The notes beneath the pieces are model-generated. The model was not told the DNA's origin and ran no database searches. It saw only the letters and a program-made list of their open reading frames with translations. Source: Komagataeibacter melaceti (GTDB lineage: Bacteria; Pseudomonadota; Alphaproteobacteria; Acetobacterales; Acetobacteraceae). From it: DNA of 64,000 nt. Position 1 is the stretch's first letter. Every line of letters begins with the position of its first letter. The stretch lies in NCBI RefSeq assembly GCF_003403295.1, contig NZ_QUWV01000070.1:1-64000 (forward strand), written 5' to 3'. A program made the translations under genes and the position numbers. Positions 35,285 through 44,814 of this stretch are shown one piece after another.

Positions 35285-35359
35285 GCCGGGTTAGCACAGT
35301 GGTAGTGCAGCGGTTTTGTAAACCGAAGGCCGGGGGTTCAAATCCCTCACCCGGCACCA
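35285..35359 (+). tRNA. tRNA-Thr (TGT)
   Basis: A 75-base cloverleaf with CCA encoded. Acceptor GCCGGGT pairs with ACCCGGC; the anticodon stem GCGGT/ACCGA closes loop TTTGTAA with anticodon TGT (34-36); the T loop is TTCAAAT. It lies between the AsmA-like gene and the lipid kinase gene. Confidence 0.95.
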
Positions 35360-35482
35360 TCCATCCTATTTCAGAACATGGCATTGCGGGCATGCCGGGT
35401 GGACGGTTTCCGTCCTTCCTTCCCGGCATATGACGACCGGCCCTTGGTCGTGACCTGCTTATGGTATCAGAATAAACAGGTA

Positions 35483-36376
35483 ATGATCTTTATTGTTGTA
35501 AACCCGCATGCCGGGGGGCACCGGCTTGAGCGGGTGGCCCATCTTGCACAATACCTGCGGCAGGCCGGGCTGCATGTCGAGATCGGTCACACACAATACA
35601 GCGGCCATGCCACCATGCTGGCCCGTATGGCGGCGCGGACGCCCGGCTGCACGCATATCGTGGCGGCGGGGGGAGACGGCACCATTGCCGAAGTGGCGCA
35701 GGGCATGGCCGGGGCAGACATCGTGCTGGCCATCCTGCCGCTGGGAACGGCCAATGTGCTGGCGCGTGAGCTTGGGCTGCCGTTCGATGTGGCGCGGGTC
35801 GCGCGTATCATCACGGCAGGCGGCAGCAGGCGCGTATGGCCGGGGCGCCTGCGCTCCAGCGCGGGGGAAGGGCTTTTCGTGCAGATGGTGGGGGTCGGGT
35901 TTGATGCCCATGTGGTCCACCATGTCTCCCTTCGCCTGAAACGCGCGGTCGGGCGCATGGCGTATGTTGCGAGCATGCTGGGCGCATTGCGGCAATACCG
36001 TTTCCCCCCCATGACTGTAACGGTGGACGGCGCGGCATATGAAGCGGCCTCGGTCATTGTATCGAAGGGCGCGCTCTATGCCGGGAAATATGTGCTGGCC
36101 CCGCAGTCCATGCAGGCGGAGCGTCTCTTTTCCGTCGTGCTGTTCCATTCCGCCGGGATCGGGGCGACGGTGCGTGCCGGGCTTGCCCTGTTGCGCGGCA
36201 ATCTGGGCCGCCTGCGGGATGTGACCATCGTGCAGGCACGGGTGATTGAAATTTCCTCGCCCGCCGCCCTGCCTGTGCAGGGGGATGGCGATGCACGCGG
36301 CTTTACGCCGGTGCGCATCGACATAGCCGACCATCCCCTGCGTATTGCAGTCGCGACTGATCGGAGTGGCATCTGA
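35483..36376 (+). CDS. diacylglycerol/lipid kinase family protein (YegS-like)
   Basis: A 297-residue kinase of the DAGK catalytic family. It has IVVNPHAGG (about 4-12), AAGGDGTIAEVAQGM (GGDGT at 63-67) for ATP, and the LPLGTANVLARELGLP segment that follows it, all diagnostic. The C-terminal beta-sandwich domain contains AYVASMLGALRQYRFPPMTV and VQGDGDARGF. The substrate could be diacylglycerol, phosphatidylglycerol or a sphingoid base, the last of interest because acetic acid bacteria make sphingolipids. The ATG at 35483 is chosen; the upstream extension (35378) covers the tRNA-flanking bases. Confidence 0.9.
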   Translation: MIFIVVNPHAGGHRLERVAHLAQYLRQAGLHVEIGHTQYSGHATMLARMAARTPGCTHIVAAGGDGTIAEVAQGMAGADIVLAILPLGTANVLARELGLPFDVARVARIITAGGSRRVWPGRLRSSAGEGLFVQMVGVGFDAHVVHHVSLRLKRAVGRMAYVASMLGALRQYRFPPMTVTVDGAAYEAASVIVSKGALYAGKYVLAPQSMQAERLFSVVLFHSAGIGATVRAGLALLRGNLGRLRDVTIVQARVIEISSPAALPVQGDGDARGFTPVRIDIADHPLRIAVATDRSGI

Positions 36377-36431
36377 TGCGCCTATCCCCGGTGGAAGCGG
36401 GTGTGCCACCACCGGGGAGATGATCGGGTTT

Positions 36432-36986
36432 TTACCCGAACAGATGCTTTTCCCATGCCTCGACGGTGTCGCCACTGCTCATGGCCGGGTCAATCAGGCC
36501 ATCGACCATGAAGGTGGGGGAGACGTGAATCCCGTTCTGGCGGGAATACTTGCACTGCCATTTGATGGCCTTCTGCAGTTCGGGCACCGCGAAGGCATCG
36601 GCCAGGGCGACACCACTATATTTTTCAATCCGGCGGATGATGTCGTTGGGTGTGGCGTCCATGTTCGGGCCGGAGCAGTGATCGGTAAACTCGAATTCCT
36701 CCCGGTGCGCGCCAATAGCGGTCATGACGGCGCGGGCGGTTTCCCTGCCGCCCTCCAGCGTGGAGGCCGCCAGGATGCACCGGACAATCACGCCGGAAAA
36801 CATGTGCCATGGCTGGGAATGCAGGCGGACCCTGATCGTGATCCGGTCCTCCCCGACGCTGGCGAGCAGATCCCACAGCTTGTTGAAGGCGCGGACGGAA
36901 AAGGGGCAGGTGGGTTCGACAAAAACGTCCAGAACCTTGGGGCCATGCCCCCATTCAAGCGGGTCGGGATGCAGGGGAGTGGACAT
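36432..36986 (-). CDS. DsbA-family thioredoxin-fold protein with a single active-site cysteine
   Basis: A 184-residue thioredoxin-fold protein. The site that is CxxC in DsbA reads PTCPFS here (Cys27 and Ser30), so only one cysteine is present in the motif. Thioredoxin-like features follow: VRLHSQPWHMFSG and, near the end, QNGIHVSPTFMVDGLIDPA with the cis-Pro (SPTFMVDG). No signal peptide is visible, so it is probably cytoplasmic. A single Cys suggests an isomerase-like, glutathione-type or non-redox role. Confidence 0.8.
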   Translation of the reverse strand: MSTPLHPDPLEWGHGPKVLDVFVEPTCPFSVRAFNKLWDLLASVGEDRITIRVRLHSQPWHMFSGVIVRCILAASTLEGGRETARAVMTAIGAHREEFEFTDHCSGPNMDATPNDIIRRIEKYSGVALADAFAVPELQKAIKWQCKYSRQNGIHVSPTFMVDGLIDPAMSSGDTVEAWEKHLFG

Positions 36987-37167
36987 GTTTGCGGTTCCTT
37001 CCTCACGGTTGCGCGGTCTGGTGCGGACCTACGGATTTATCCATACAGGATGGGCCGGGGTTTTTTAAAACGCGGATAAATCACGTTTCGTGTTTCCCAT
37101 CGTATGGGCATCGCCCCCAAAAGGCTGCATAACCGAAACATCTTCATGTCCTGTCAGGTGGTGATGC

Positions 37168-38535
37168 ATGACCCGCACCCTTTTGCTCAAGAACGCGCTG
37201 CGTCTGGTAACGATGGACGCCGGAAGGCGGGAAATCGAGGGGGGCTGGATACTCATCCGTGACCGTCAGGTCGCCGCCATCGGCACCCCGGCCGATCCGC
37301 TGCCCGCCGCCGATGAGGTCATGGACATGGCGGGCCATGTGGTGATGCCGGGCTTGGTCAACACCCACCACCATATGTACCAGACCCTGACGCGGGTCAT
37401 CCCGGCGGCGCAGGATACATCGCTGTTCGGGTGGTTGCAGGCCCTCTACCCCATATGGGCGGGACTGACGCCGGAAATGATCCGCGTTTCGGCCTGCACC
37501 GCCATGACGGAACTGCTCTGGTCGGGCTGCACCACCAGCAGCGACCACCTGTACCTGTTCCCCAATGGCGCGCGTCTTGATGATGAGATCGAGGCGGCGG
37601 CCGAGATGGGCATGCGCTTCCACGCTGCACGTGGGTCAATGAGCGTGGGGGAAAGCCAGGGCGGCCTGCCGCCTGATCGCGTGGTGGAGGACGAGGATGC
37701 AATCCTGGCCGACACACAGCGCGTGATCGAAACCTATCATGACCCCGCACCACTTGCGATGCAGCGGATTGCCGTGGCCCCCTGTTCGCCCTTTTCCGTC
37801 AGTCGGGATCTCATGCGCAATGCCGCCGCCCTTGCGCGCGCAACCGGGACCATGCTGCATACCCATCTGGCGGAAAACGCCAGCGACATCGCTTATAGCC
37901 GCGAAAAATTCAACATGACCCCCGCCGAATACGCCGAGGATACGGGCTGGGTTGGCGCGGATGTCTGGCACGCCCATTGTGTGCGTCTGGACGACGCGGG
38001 CATCCGCCGCTTCGGGGCGACCCATACCGGCATGGCCCATTGCCCGTGTTCCAACATGCGGCTGGGATCGGGGATCGCGCCGGTCCGGCGCATGGTGGCG
38101 TCGGGCATGCGCGTGGGGCTGGGGGTGGATGGGTCTGCCTCCAACGATGGAAGCCACATGCTGGGTGAGGCCCGTCAGGCCATGCTGCTTGGCCGCCTGA
38201 TTGAAACGCCGGACAACCAGCCCATGATGCAGGCGCGTGAAGTGCTGGAACTGGCCACGCGTGGTGGTGCTGCGGTGCTGGGGCGTGATGATATCGGGCA
38301 TCTGGCACCGGGCATGGCGGCGGACATCGTGGCGTTCGACCTGCGCGGCATCGACCATGCGGGCGCGCAGTCGGACCCGGTGGCGGCGCTGGTTTTCTGC
38401 ACGCCACGCCGTGTGTCATGCAGCATCGTCAACGGGCGCGTGCTGATCCGCGACGGGCTGTTCACCGCGCACGATCCCGCCCGGCTGGCCCGGCGGCATA
38501 ATGAATTGGCCCGCGAACTGCTGGAGAAGGCCTGA
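37168..38535 (+). CDS. 8-oxoguanine deaminase (amidohydrolase family)
   Basis: Zinc-type amidohydrolase, 455 residues. The first metal ligands lie in VNTHHHMYQTLTR (His67 to His69); then come FGWLQALYPIWAGL, TSSDHLYLFPNGARLDDEIE, TMLHTHLAENASD and a C-terminal LGVDGSASNDGSHML (metal Asp). This pattern matches the 8-oxoguanine deaminase branch rather than guanine deaminase or chlorohydrolases, though AtzB-like triazine hydrolases are close relatives. It would remove a mutagenic purine formed by oxidative stress, fitting an oxidative lifestyle. A hairpin follows its stop. Confidence 0.82.
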   Translation: MTRTLLLKNALRLVTMDAGRREIEGGWILIRDRQVAAIGTPADPLPAADEVMDMAGHVVMPGLVNTHHHMYQTLTRVIPAAQDTSLFGWLQALYPIWAGLTPEMIRVSACTAMTELLWSGCTTSSDHLYLFPNGARLDDEIEAAAEMGMRFHAARGSMSVGESQGGLPPDRVVEDEDAILADTQRVIETYHDPAPLAMQRIAVAPCSPFSVSRDLMRNAAALARATGTMLHTHLAENASDIAYSREKFNMTPAEYAEDTGWVGADVWHAHCVRLDDAGIRRFGATHTGMAHCPCSNMRLGSGIAPVRRMVASGMRVGLGVDGSASNDGSHMLGEARQAMLLGRLIETPDNQPMMQAREVLELATRGGAAVLGRDDIGHLAPGMAADIVAFDLRGIDHAGAQSDPVAALVFCTPRRVSCSIVNGRVLIRDGLFTAHDPARLARRHNELARELLEKA

Positions 38536-38544
38536 ACCCTCCCG

Positions 38545-38578
38545 CCCCGCAGGGCGGTACCCGTTCAGCCCTGCGGGG
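38545..38578. terminator. bidirectional hairpin between deaminase and SDR genes
   Basis: CCCCGCAGGGC (38545-38555) pairs with GCCCTGCGGGG (38568-38578) around a 12-base loop that contains the stop codon of the SDR gene (minus strand). The two genes converge with 29 bases between them. There is no T tract; it may stop both transcripts. Confidence 0.5.
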
Positions 38579-39386
38579 GCCGCCGGCGATAGGCGCGGTA
38601 GCCCCTGCGGCCCAGGAATTTCATGACGGGCAGGCACAGGTTGAGCAGCCCCATGGAGAAAAGGCAGGCATGGGTGAATGCCTTGTCGAATACGGAACTG
38701 AACACCTCCCGGCTGTTCCGCTCGCAACACTGCATGATCCGTTCTGCGGTAACGTCCGGGTCCTGCGGCGGGTCGATGAAATTGTAGATCGAGCCGCCAG
38801 CTTCCATTTCCCGACTCAGCATGGGGGTGTTGACGCTGGCGGGATAGATGGAGGTGACCTGAATGCGGCGGGGCCGCAGTTCCTGTTCCAGCGCCCGGGC
38901 GAATCCACGCAGGCCGCATTTGGCCGCCGTATAGACGCTGCTGCCCGCCAGCGGGAAAATGGCCGCCATCGAGTTGACGAATACGATATGCCCCCCGCGC
39001 TGCATGGCGGGCAGCAGGGCGTTTGTCAGTTCAATGGGCGCGGTCAGGTCAACGGTGATCTGGTTTGCAATCGCCGCACTGTCCAGTTGCCCCACGCTCT
39101 GCGGTGCGATCACGCCCGCGCAGTGCACCAGCACGTCAATCTGCGGTGCCGTTTCAACGATGGTGGTGGCGGCCCGGTGGAGGCTGTCCATATCGGTCAG
39201 GTCACAGGCGACGGTGGTGACACCGGACATGTCCCGCGCGGTCTGGCGCGAGAGCAGGATAACGGAATACCCGCGCGCGATCATGCGCTGCACGAGCGCC
39301 TGACCGATTCCCCCCGTTGCGCCGGTTACCACGGCGACCTTGCGGGTGGAGAAACCTGTTTTTCCGTTCAGATCACTCTTTTCCAA
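38565..39386 (-). CDS. short-chain dehydrogenase/reductase
   Basis: A 273-residue classical SDR. Cofactor loop TGATGGIGQAL (about 21-31), the CDLTDMDSLHRA segment, NSMAAIFPLAGSSVYTAAKCG with the catalytic Ser, Tyr and Lys, and a C-terminal hydrophobic tail (FSMGLLNLCLPVMKFLGRRG) that could bind membrane. An Arg pair after the first strand (SRQTARDM) favours NADPH. Substrate unknown. The 5' end lies at the border of a 630-base AT-rich gene-free region, so its promoter must lie there. Confidence 0.85.
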   Translation of the reverse strand: MEKSDLNGKTGFSTRKVAVVTGATGGIGQALVQRMIARGYSVILLSRQTARDMSGVTTVACDLTDMDSLHRAATTIVETAPQIDVLVHCAGVIAPQSVGQLDSAAIANQITVDLTAPIELTNALLPAMQRGGHIVFVNSMAAIFPLAGSSVYTAAKCGLRGFARALEQELRPRRIQVTSIYPASVNTPMLSREMEAGGSIYNFIDPPQDPDVTAERIMQCCERNSREVFSSVFDKAFTHACLFSMGLLNLCLPVMKFLGRRGYRAYRRRPPQG

Positions 39387-40018
39387 TGATTCTCTTACTT
39401 TCCTGCCTGCCGGACTGCATCATCGTGTCAGGCATGCGGCGATATGGAATATGTCCCGCTGCCTGATGCGGGCCATGTTATCTGGAACATAATAATCCGT
39501 CGATAACCCTGAGCCATCTGTGGCCCCGGATACGACAATATTTGATGGGGAAAGATTGTTTATGGATATTATATATCATTTAACCATATCATATTCCGAA
39601 ATAGAAAATATGGATTATGAAAAAATCCGGATGGTTTACTGACGGACCTGAAATAGGTTCTGCATAACTTTCTGATAATCAATCTCAAGAAAACAAAATA
39701 ATTTCACAATTATTTCATAATTCTTTATTGTGATTTGATATTTTGAATATTATCATGAATGAAATTCATAAATCTCAGTAATTAATCATGTATATAAGAA
39801 AAATATAAAGTTATGTTCGGGAGTATTTCCATGAAGGTTGGAAAGATACCATCCTCCCGCCCATGAATACTTCACTTCCCATAGGATCACGTAAACCCAT
39901 ACGGCACAGAACCATTATGGAATGAAGCGCCCGGAAGTTCCGTCCACGGTGTTTCACGTGTCCGTGCCATGGCGGTGGGAAGCAGGAATTGTCATCTGAA
40001 CCGGAAGCCCGCAGGGCG
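39387..40018. other. 632-base AT-rich region without genes, next to the 3' end of tRNA-Ser
   Basis: From about 39530 to 39810 the composition drops sharply below that of the rest of the window. No open frame of reasonable length, ribosomal site or RNA gene could be identified. Inverted repeats include CACAAT (39705-39710) with ATTGTG (39727-39732) and ATGAAT (39755-39760) with ATTCAT (39764-39769). I looked for a copy of the tRNA-Ser 3' end as an attachment repeat and saw none, and no DnaA boxes. The region may hold the SDR promoter and a protein-binding site. Confidence 0.65.
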
Positions 40019-40109
40019 TGGCGGAGAGAGTGGGATTCGAACCCACGGTACGCTATTAACGTACACACGCTTTCCAAGCGTGCGCCTTAAGCCGCTCGGC
40101 CATCTCTCC
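40019..40109 (-). tRNA. tRNA-Ser (GGA)
   Basis: A 91-base tRNA with a long variable arm, typical of tRNA-Ser. Acceptor GGAGAGA pairs with TCTCTCC, CCA is encoded, anticodon stem CACGC/GCGTG holds loop TTGGAAA with anticodon GGA, and the variable arm TGTACG-TTAATAG-CGTACC is a clear stem. The T loop is TTCGAAT. Confidence 0.95.
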
Positions 40110-40214
40110 AGCCGTTATCGGTTTTTGCCTGCCTGATCAGGTGGCTGTGTCCGATGCGTGCGGAACATATCACCAATTTCTGGCGGCGCAAGAGGAAAAC
40201 GCCATATCCTTTTC

Positions 40215-40243
40215 CTCCGGCCACGAGACTTTCATGGCCGGAG
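40215..40243 (-). terminator. hairpin downstream of lepA
   Basis: CTCCGGCCA (40215-40223) and TGGCCGGAG (40235-40243) form a 9-bp stem around an 11-base loop, 10 bases after the lepA stop. On the minus strand it is followed by GAAAAGG, not by T residues, so termination may be weak. Confidence 0.4.
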
Positions 40244-40253
40244 CGCAGGGGTG

Positions 40254-42059
<1,806 letters not shown>

Positions 42060-42146
42060 GGGCGAGACATAGTGTAAATTCGTGGGAAAGTCAGCCGCTA
42101 CCTGTCATGGCCAGGTGGAAAATATCACCGGTGCCGCGAACGTGCG

Positions 42147-42818
42147 TTACATGCAGGCCATGGTGATGCGGTGGATGCGGGTACCGCCATCCATGATGAT
42201 TTCCTGTTCATCCATTCCGGCCAGCGCGCGGATGCGGACAAGCTCGTGCAGCGGGGTAGTGACAGGGGCGTCATGCCAGCGTTCCACCACCACGCCACAG
42301 CAGGGTGTGCCCCGTGGGGTGTGGAGCAGCACCCGGTCCGACTGGCGTATCGCGGCGGTGGGCGAGACGATCAGCGTCCCCCCCCGGCGAAAGATCGGTT
42401 CCATGCAATCACTATCCACATGCACGGCATAGGAATGATGGTCCGCCATGCCGTGGAAGTCCCATTTTTCCCATGATTCGCCATCGGGCAGGCCAGTCTC
42501 GTCAAACAGTTCGGGATGGGCCAGTTGGGAAAACGACACGATCTTCAGGTGCGAATGGTGGGCCTTGCCGCCTGTTTCGGGGTCATGATGGCCCGATAGC
42601 AGGCGGCTGAACCCTTCGAACGAGATGCCTGTGGCCGACAGGGTGCGCGCAAGGCTTTCCGTGCCCGGCCAGCGGGGGCGGCCCGCAGGCGTGATCCGCT
42701 TGGAGGGGTTGAAGGTGGTGCTGTCCAGCCCCGCCGCCCGTGCAAGGCCGGAGGGGGTCAGCCCGCGTTCCGCGGCCAGACGGTCCAGGGCGCGCCAGAT
42801 ATCGGTATGGCTGATCAT
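42147..42818 (-). CDS. helix-turn-helix regulator with an S24 (LexA/CI)-like domain
   Basis: A 223-residue transcription regulator. The DNA-binding head reads GLTPSGLARAAGLDSTTFNP and RWPGTESLARTLSATG (about 20-64), a form conserved in alphaproteobacteria. The C-terminal S24 fold has the shape VDSDCMEPIFRRGGTLIVSP, where the usual catalytic Ser is Cys138, and the Lys of the dyad is absent from the following strands (TPCCGVVVERW). It probably does not self-cleave and may act as a sensor. It overlaps the next upstream small gene by four bases, so the two are co-translated. Confidence 0.85.
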   Translation of the reverse strand: MISHTDIWRALDRLAAERGLTPSGLARAAGLDSTTFNPSKRITPAGRPRWPGTESLARTLSATGISFEGFSRLLSGHHDPETGGKAHHSHLKIVSFSQLAHPELFDETGLPDGESWEKWDFHGMADHHSYAVHVDSDCMEPIFRRGGTLIVSPTAAIRQSDRVLLHTPRGTPCCGVVVERWHDAPVTTPLHELVRIRALAGMDEQEIIMDGGTRIHRITMACM

Positions 42819-43108
42819 GTCGGCAGTTTCAGTATTTCGGTCCGGTGGCGGGCGTGGCCCTGTTCGGTCAGGGCGAATCGTTCATCCTGACCCCTGCATG
42901 CCAGCCCCATGCCCTCCAGCCGGCGCAGGCAGGGGTCATCGCGCAGGCCGGTGGGGCGGCCATCATGTCCGCTCAGTTTCAGCCGGTGCAGCGCGCTGCG
43001 GCAGCACGATTCAAGATAGGGTTCATTCCACATGGGGCAGGGACCGCTAGGAAACAGATGACGGCCCCGCCGCTGTTCCACGACAGGCCGTGACATGGGT
43101 TCAGGCAT
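42815..43108 (-). CDS. small protein translationally coupled to the S24-like regulator
   Basis: A 97-residue protein with a Cys-rich N-terminal half (SGPCPMWNEPYLESCCRSAL) and a C-terminal part that reads like a winged helix (CLRRLEGMGLACRGQDERFA then LTEQGHARHRTEIL). A start at Met5 (43096) is also possible. The stop overlaps the regulator start (ATGA), so the pair is translated together. Role unknown; a DNA-binding or sensing partner of the regulator is the obvious guess. Confidence 0.55.
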   Translation of the reverse strand: MPEPMSRPVVEQRRGRHLFPSGPCPMWNEPYLESCCRSALHRLKLSGHDGRPTGLRDDPCLRRLEGMGLACRGQDERFALTEQGHARHRTEILKLPT

Positions 43109-43341
43109 GGTCAGGCAGATATGCTGGCATTTTGCTTACTGGGGTTGGCGCGGTCTGTCCACCACGTGGGGTGGCGTCCCCTGCGCCTGCATGGAAGGTG
43201 GCATGTGCTGCGTGCCCTACGTTTTTGGAAACGGGTTATTATATCTTTTAACGAACATGGCACATTGTCATATTTCTGACCCGGATGTGATACATGTTTC
43301 GGTAAAGTGCATGTAGAAATCCATAATCCAAGGCAGTCTTT

Positions 43342-43860
43342 ATGAAATTTCGGGAATATATTCTTGTTCTGTCCCTGGCCGGGGCACCTTTCATTCCGTC
43401 TGTCGGCGCGCTGGCGGCGGATTGCAGCAACGGCCAGAACACCCCCAAATGGGATGTGATCGGCCGCGCAGCCCAGGCCGAGGACTGTGCGAACAATCGT
43501 GTCCAGTCCTATCAGGACCGCGTCAACCAGAACGTGCAGCAGCGCGAACAGGCCCTGCGGGACGGCTCGCAGAACCTGCGCAAGGATTATGACGACAAGG
43601 TGAACTCCGCGCGTCAGAACACGGTTGGCCGGTGGGACAGCGCCCGTGACGCCGAAAAGCAGAAGCTGACGGATGAACGCGCGCGCGTTGACCAGACCAT
43701 CCAGAACGGTCGCGACCGCCTTGATGCGATTCGCAACGCGCCCAAGAACCGGCTCGACTCCCTGCGCAACGCCGGCAATGCGGAGCGCCAGCGCTGGGAC
43801 AATCTGAAAAGCCAGACCGGCTCCGATGTGAACAGCCTTCTTGGCGGTTCGGGCCAGTAA
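43342..43860 (+). CDS. exported helical, charge-rich protein of unknown function
   Basis: A 172-residue protein with a signal peptide (residues 1-26, LVLSLAGAPFIPSVGALAA) and a mature part that is almost entirely helical and very rich in Arg, Asp, Gln and Asn: NRVQSYQDRVNQNVQQREQA, RKDYDDKVNSARQN, EKQKLTDERARVDQTIQNGR, RQRWDNLKSQT. A Cys pair (DCSN and EDCANN) could form a disulfide near the N-terminus. The pattern resembles amphipathic apolipoprotein-like or coiled-coil periplasmic proteins. A strong intrinsic terminator follows, and the upstream bases are AT-rich, suggesting high expression. Confidence 0.75.
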   Translation: MKFREYILVLSLAGAPFIPSVGALAADCSNGQNTPKWDVIGRAAQAEDCANNRVQSYQDRVNQNVQQREQALRDGSQNLRKDYDDKVNSARQNTVGRWDSARDAEKQKLTDERARVDQTIQNGRDRLDAIRNAPKNRLDSLRNAGNAERQRWDNLKSQTGSDVNSLLGGSGQ

Positions 43861-43863
43861 ATG

Positions 43864-43899
43864 AAAAGGCCGGTGCCTGCGGGCACCGGCCTTTTTTTA
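43864..43899 (+). terminator. intrinsic terminator
   Basis: AAAAGGCCGGTGCC, loop TGCG, GGCACCGGCC and a run of seven T. The 10-bp GC stem with a T tract directly after the gene at 43342 is a clear intrinsic terminator. Confidence 0.92.
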
Positions 43900-43967
43900 T
43901 CCCGATCTGAACGGGCAGGGATGCCGGTCCTCTCCCGTCAGGACAGGACCAGCCTTTCCCCCTGTTT

Positions 43968-44723
43968 TCAGTCCGCCTTTACCGTCAGCGTGAATGGCTG
44001 TTCCGCCTGCCCGTCGGGGCCGGGTTCGACCTGTAGCAGGTAAAGGTCATCGTGCAGGACAAGCCATGCCTGCGCATCGCTGTTCTGTACAAGGCGCGGG
44101 TCGATCAGGCGCAGGACCGCATTGCCGGGTTTCGCGTCCAGCCGCGCCGTGACCTTTTCCCCCTTATGCAGCCCGAGGCGATAGACGCAGGTCGCGCCGT
44201 GGTGCAGGGTTGCCTGCAACTGGATCTGCGCGCCGGGTTGCAGGTTCTGCGGCGGATTGCAGAACGGGGGCACGTTCTGCATGTTTTCCAGCATGGTGCG
44301 CACATCCCGGGGCTTGGTGATGGGCGTGGGGCCGAAACCATAAAGTGAGAGATGCCCGGGGTTCAGGATACCCACGGTCATGTTGTGGCCCGTACGGTCC
44401 ACCAGCAGCCATGCGATGCTGTCCGCCCCCGCATGCTGCCTGTTGCCGGTCATGAACAGGATGTCGCCTACGGGCTGGAGCGGGCCTGCAACCTGCATGT
44501 TCTGCACGAAACTGTCATATTGCGCGCCCAGTTCCTGCTTCAGCACGATCGACAGCGGCCCCGCGCCAAACAGGTTGGTATCAGCCGCGTAATGCCCGCT
44601 GGCGGCGGCAAGCTGGTCGGCCAGTGCGGTATCCGTAGCAGCCGCCCGCGCGGGCCGGTCCGTTGCTGTGCAGAGTGTGAGCAGGCCAAGAAGGCAGAGG
44701 GCGGAGCGGGATATGTTCGGCAC
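43968..44723 (-). CDS. exported protein of unknown function
   Basis: A 251-residue protein with a signal peptide (ISRSALCLLGLLTLCT, cleavage near RPARAAA). The mature part has GAGPLSIVLKQELGAQYDSF, then DILFMTGNRQHAGADSIAWL, LSLYGFGPTPITKPRDVRTM and a Cys pair (PPFCNPP and ATCVYR) that could be bonded. The end looks beta-rich. The GTG at 44723 has AGGAAAAAGG seven bases before it and is preferred over the ATG at 44756. Function not recognised; a periplasmic location is likely. Confidence 0.7.
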   Translation of the reverse strand: MPNISRSALCLLGLLTLCTATDRPARAAATDTALADQLAAASGHYAADTNLFGAGPLSIVLKQELGAQYDSFVQNMQVAGPLQPVGDILFMTGNRQHAGADSIAWLLVDRTGHNMTVGILNPGHLSLYGFGPTPITKPRDVRTMLENMQNVPPFCNPPQNLQPGAQIQLQATLHHGATCVYRLGLHKGEKVTARLDAKPGNAVLRLIDPRLVQNSDAQAWLVLHDDLYLLQVEPGPDGQAEQPFTLTVKAD

Positions 44724-44748
44724 GGGCAGACCTTTTTCCTGAGCACAT

Positions 44749-44776
44749 AAAAACATGCCCGGCAGTGCCGGGCATG
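44749..44776 (-). terminator. helicase-gene terminator
   Basis: On the minus strand, CATGCCCGGC and GCCGGGCATG form a 10-bp stem with a 3-base loop followed by TTTTTATG. It lies 38 bases after the stop of the DEAD-box helicase gene. Confidence 0.85.
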
Positions 44777-44814
44777 AATGAAACGCTCAGTTACGGGTCA
44801 GGTTGCCGCTCCGC

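Noticed and set aside
39530-39810. Replication origin or plasmid origin in the AT-rich stretch
   Set aside because: No DnaA boxes or iterons were seen and no replication gene is nearby.
39387-40109. Integrated element at tRNA-Ser
   Set aside because: No integrase and no repeat of the tRNA 3' end were found in the flanking bases.
42147-42818. LexA itself
   Set aside because: The DNA-binding region is not the LexA winged helix and the protease dyad is absent, so it is only an S24-domain relative.
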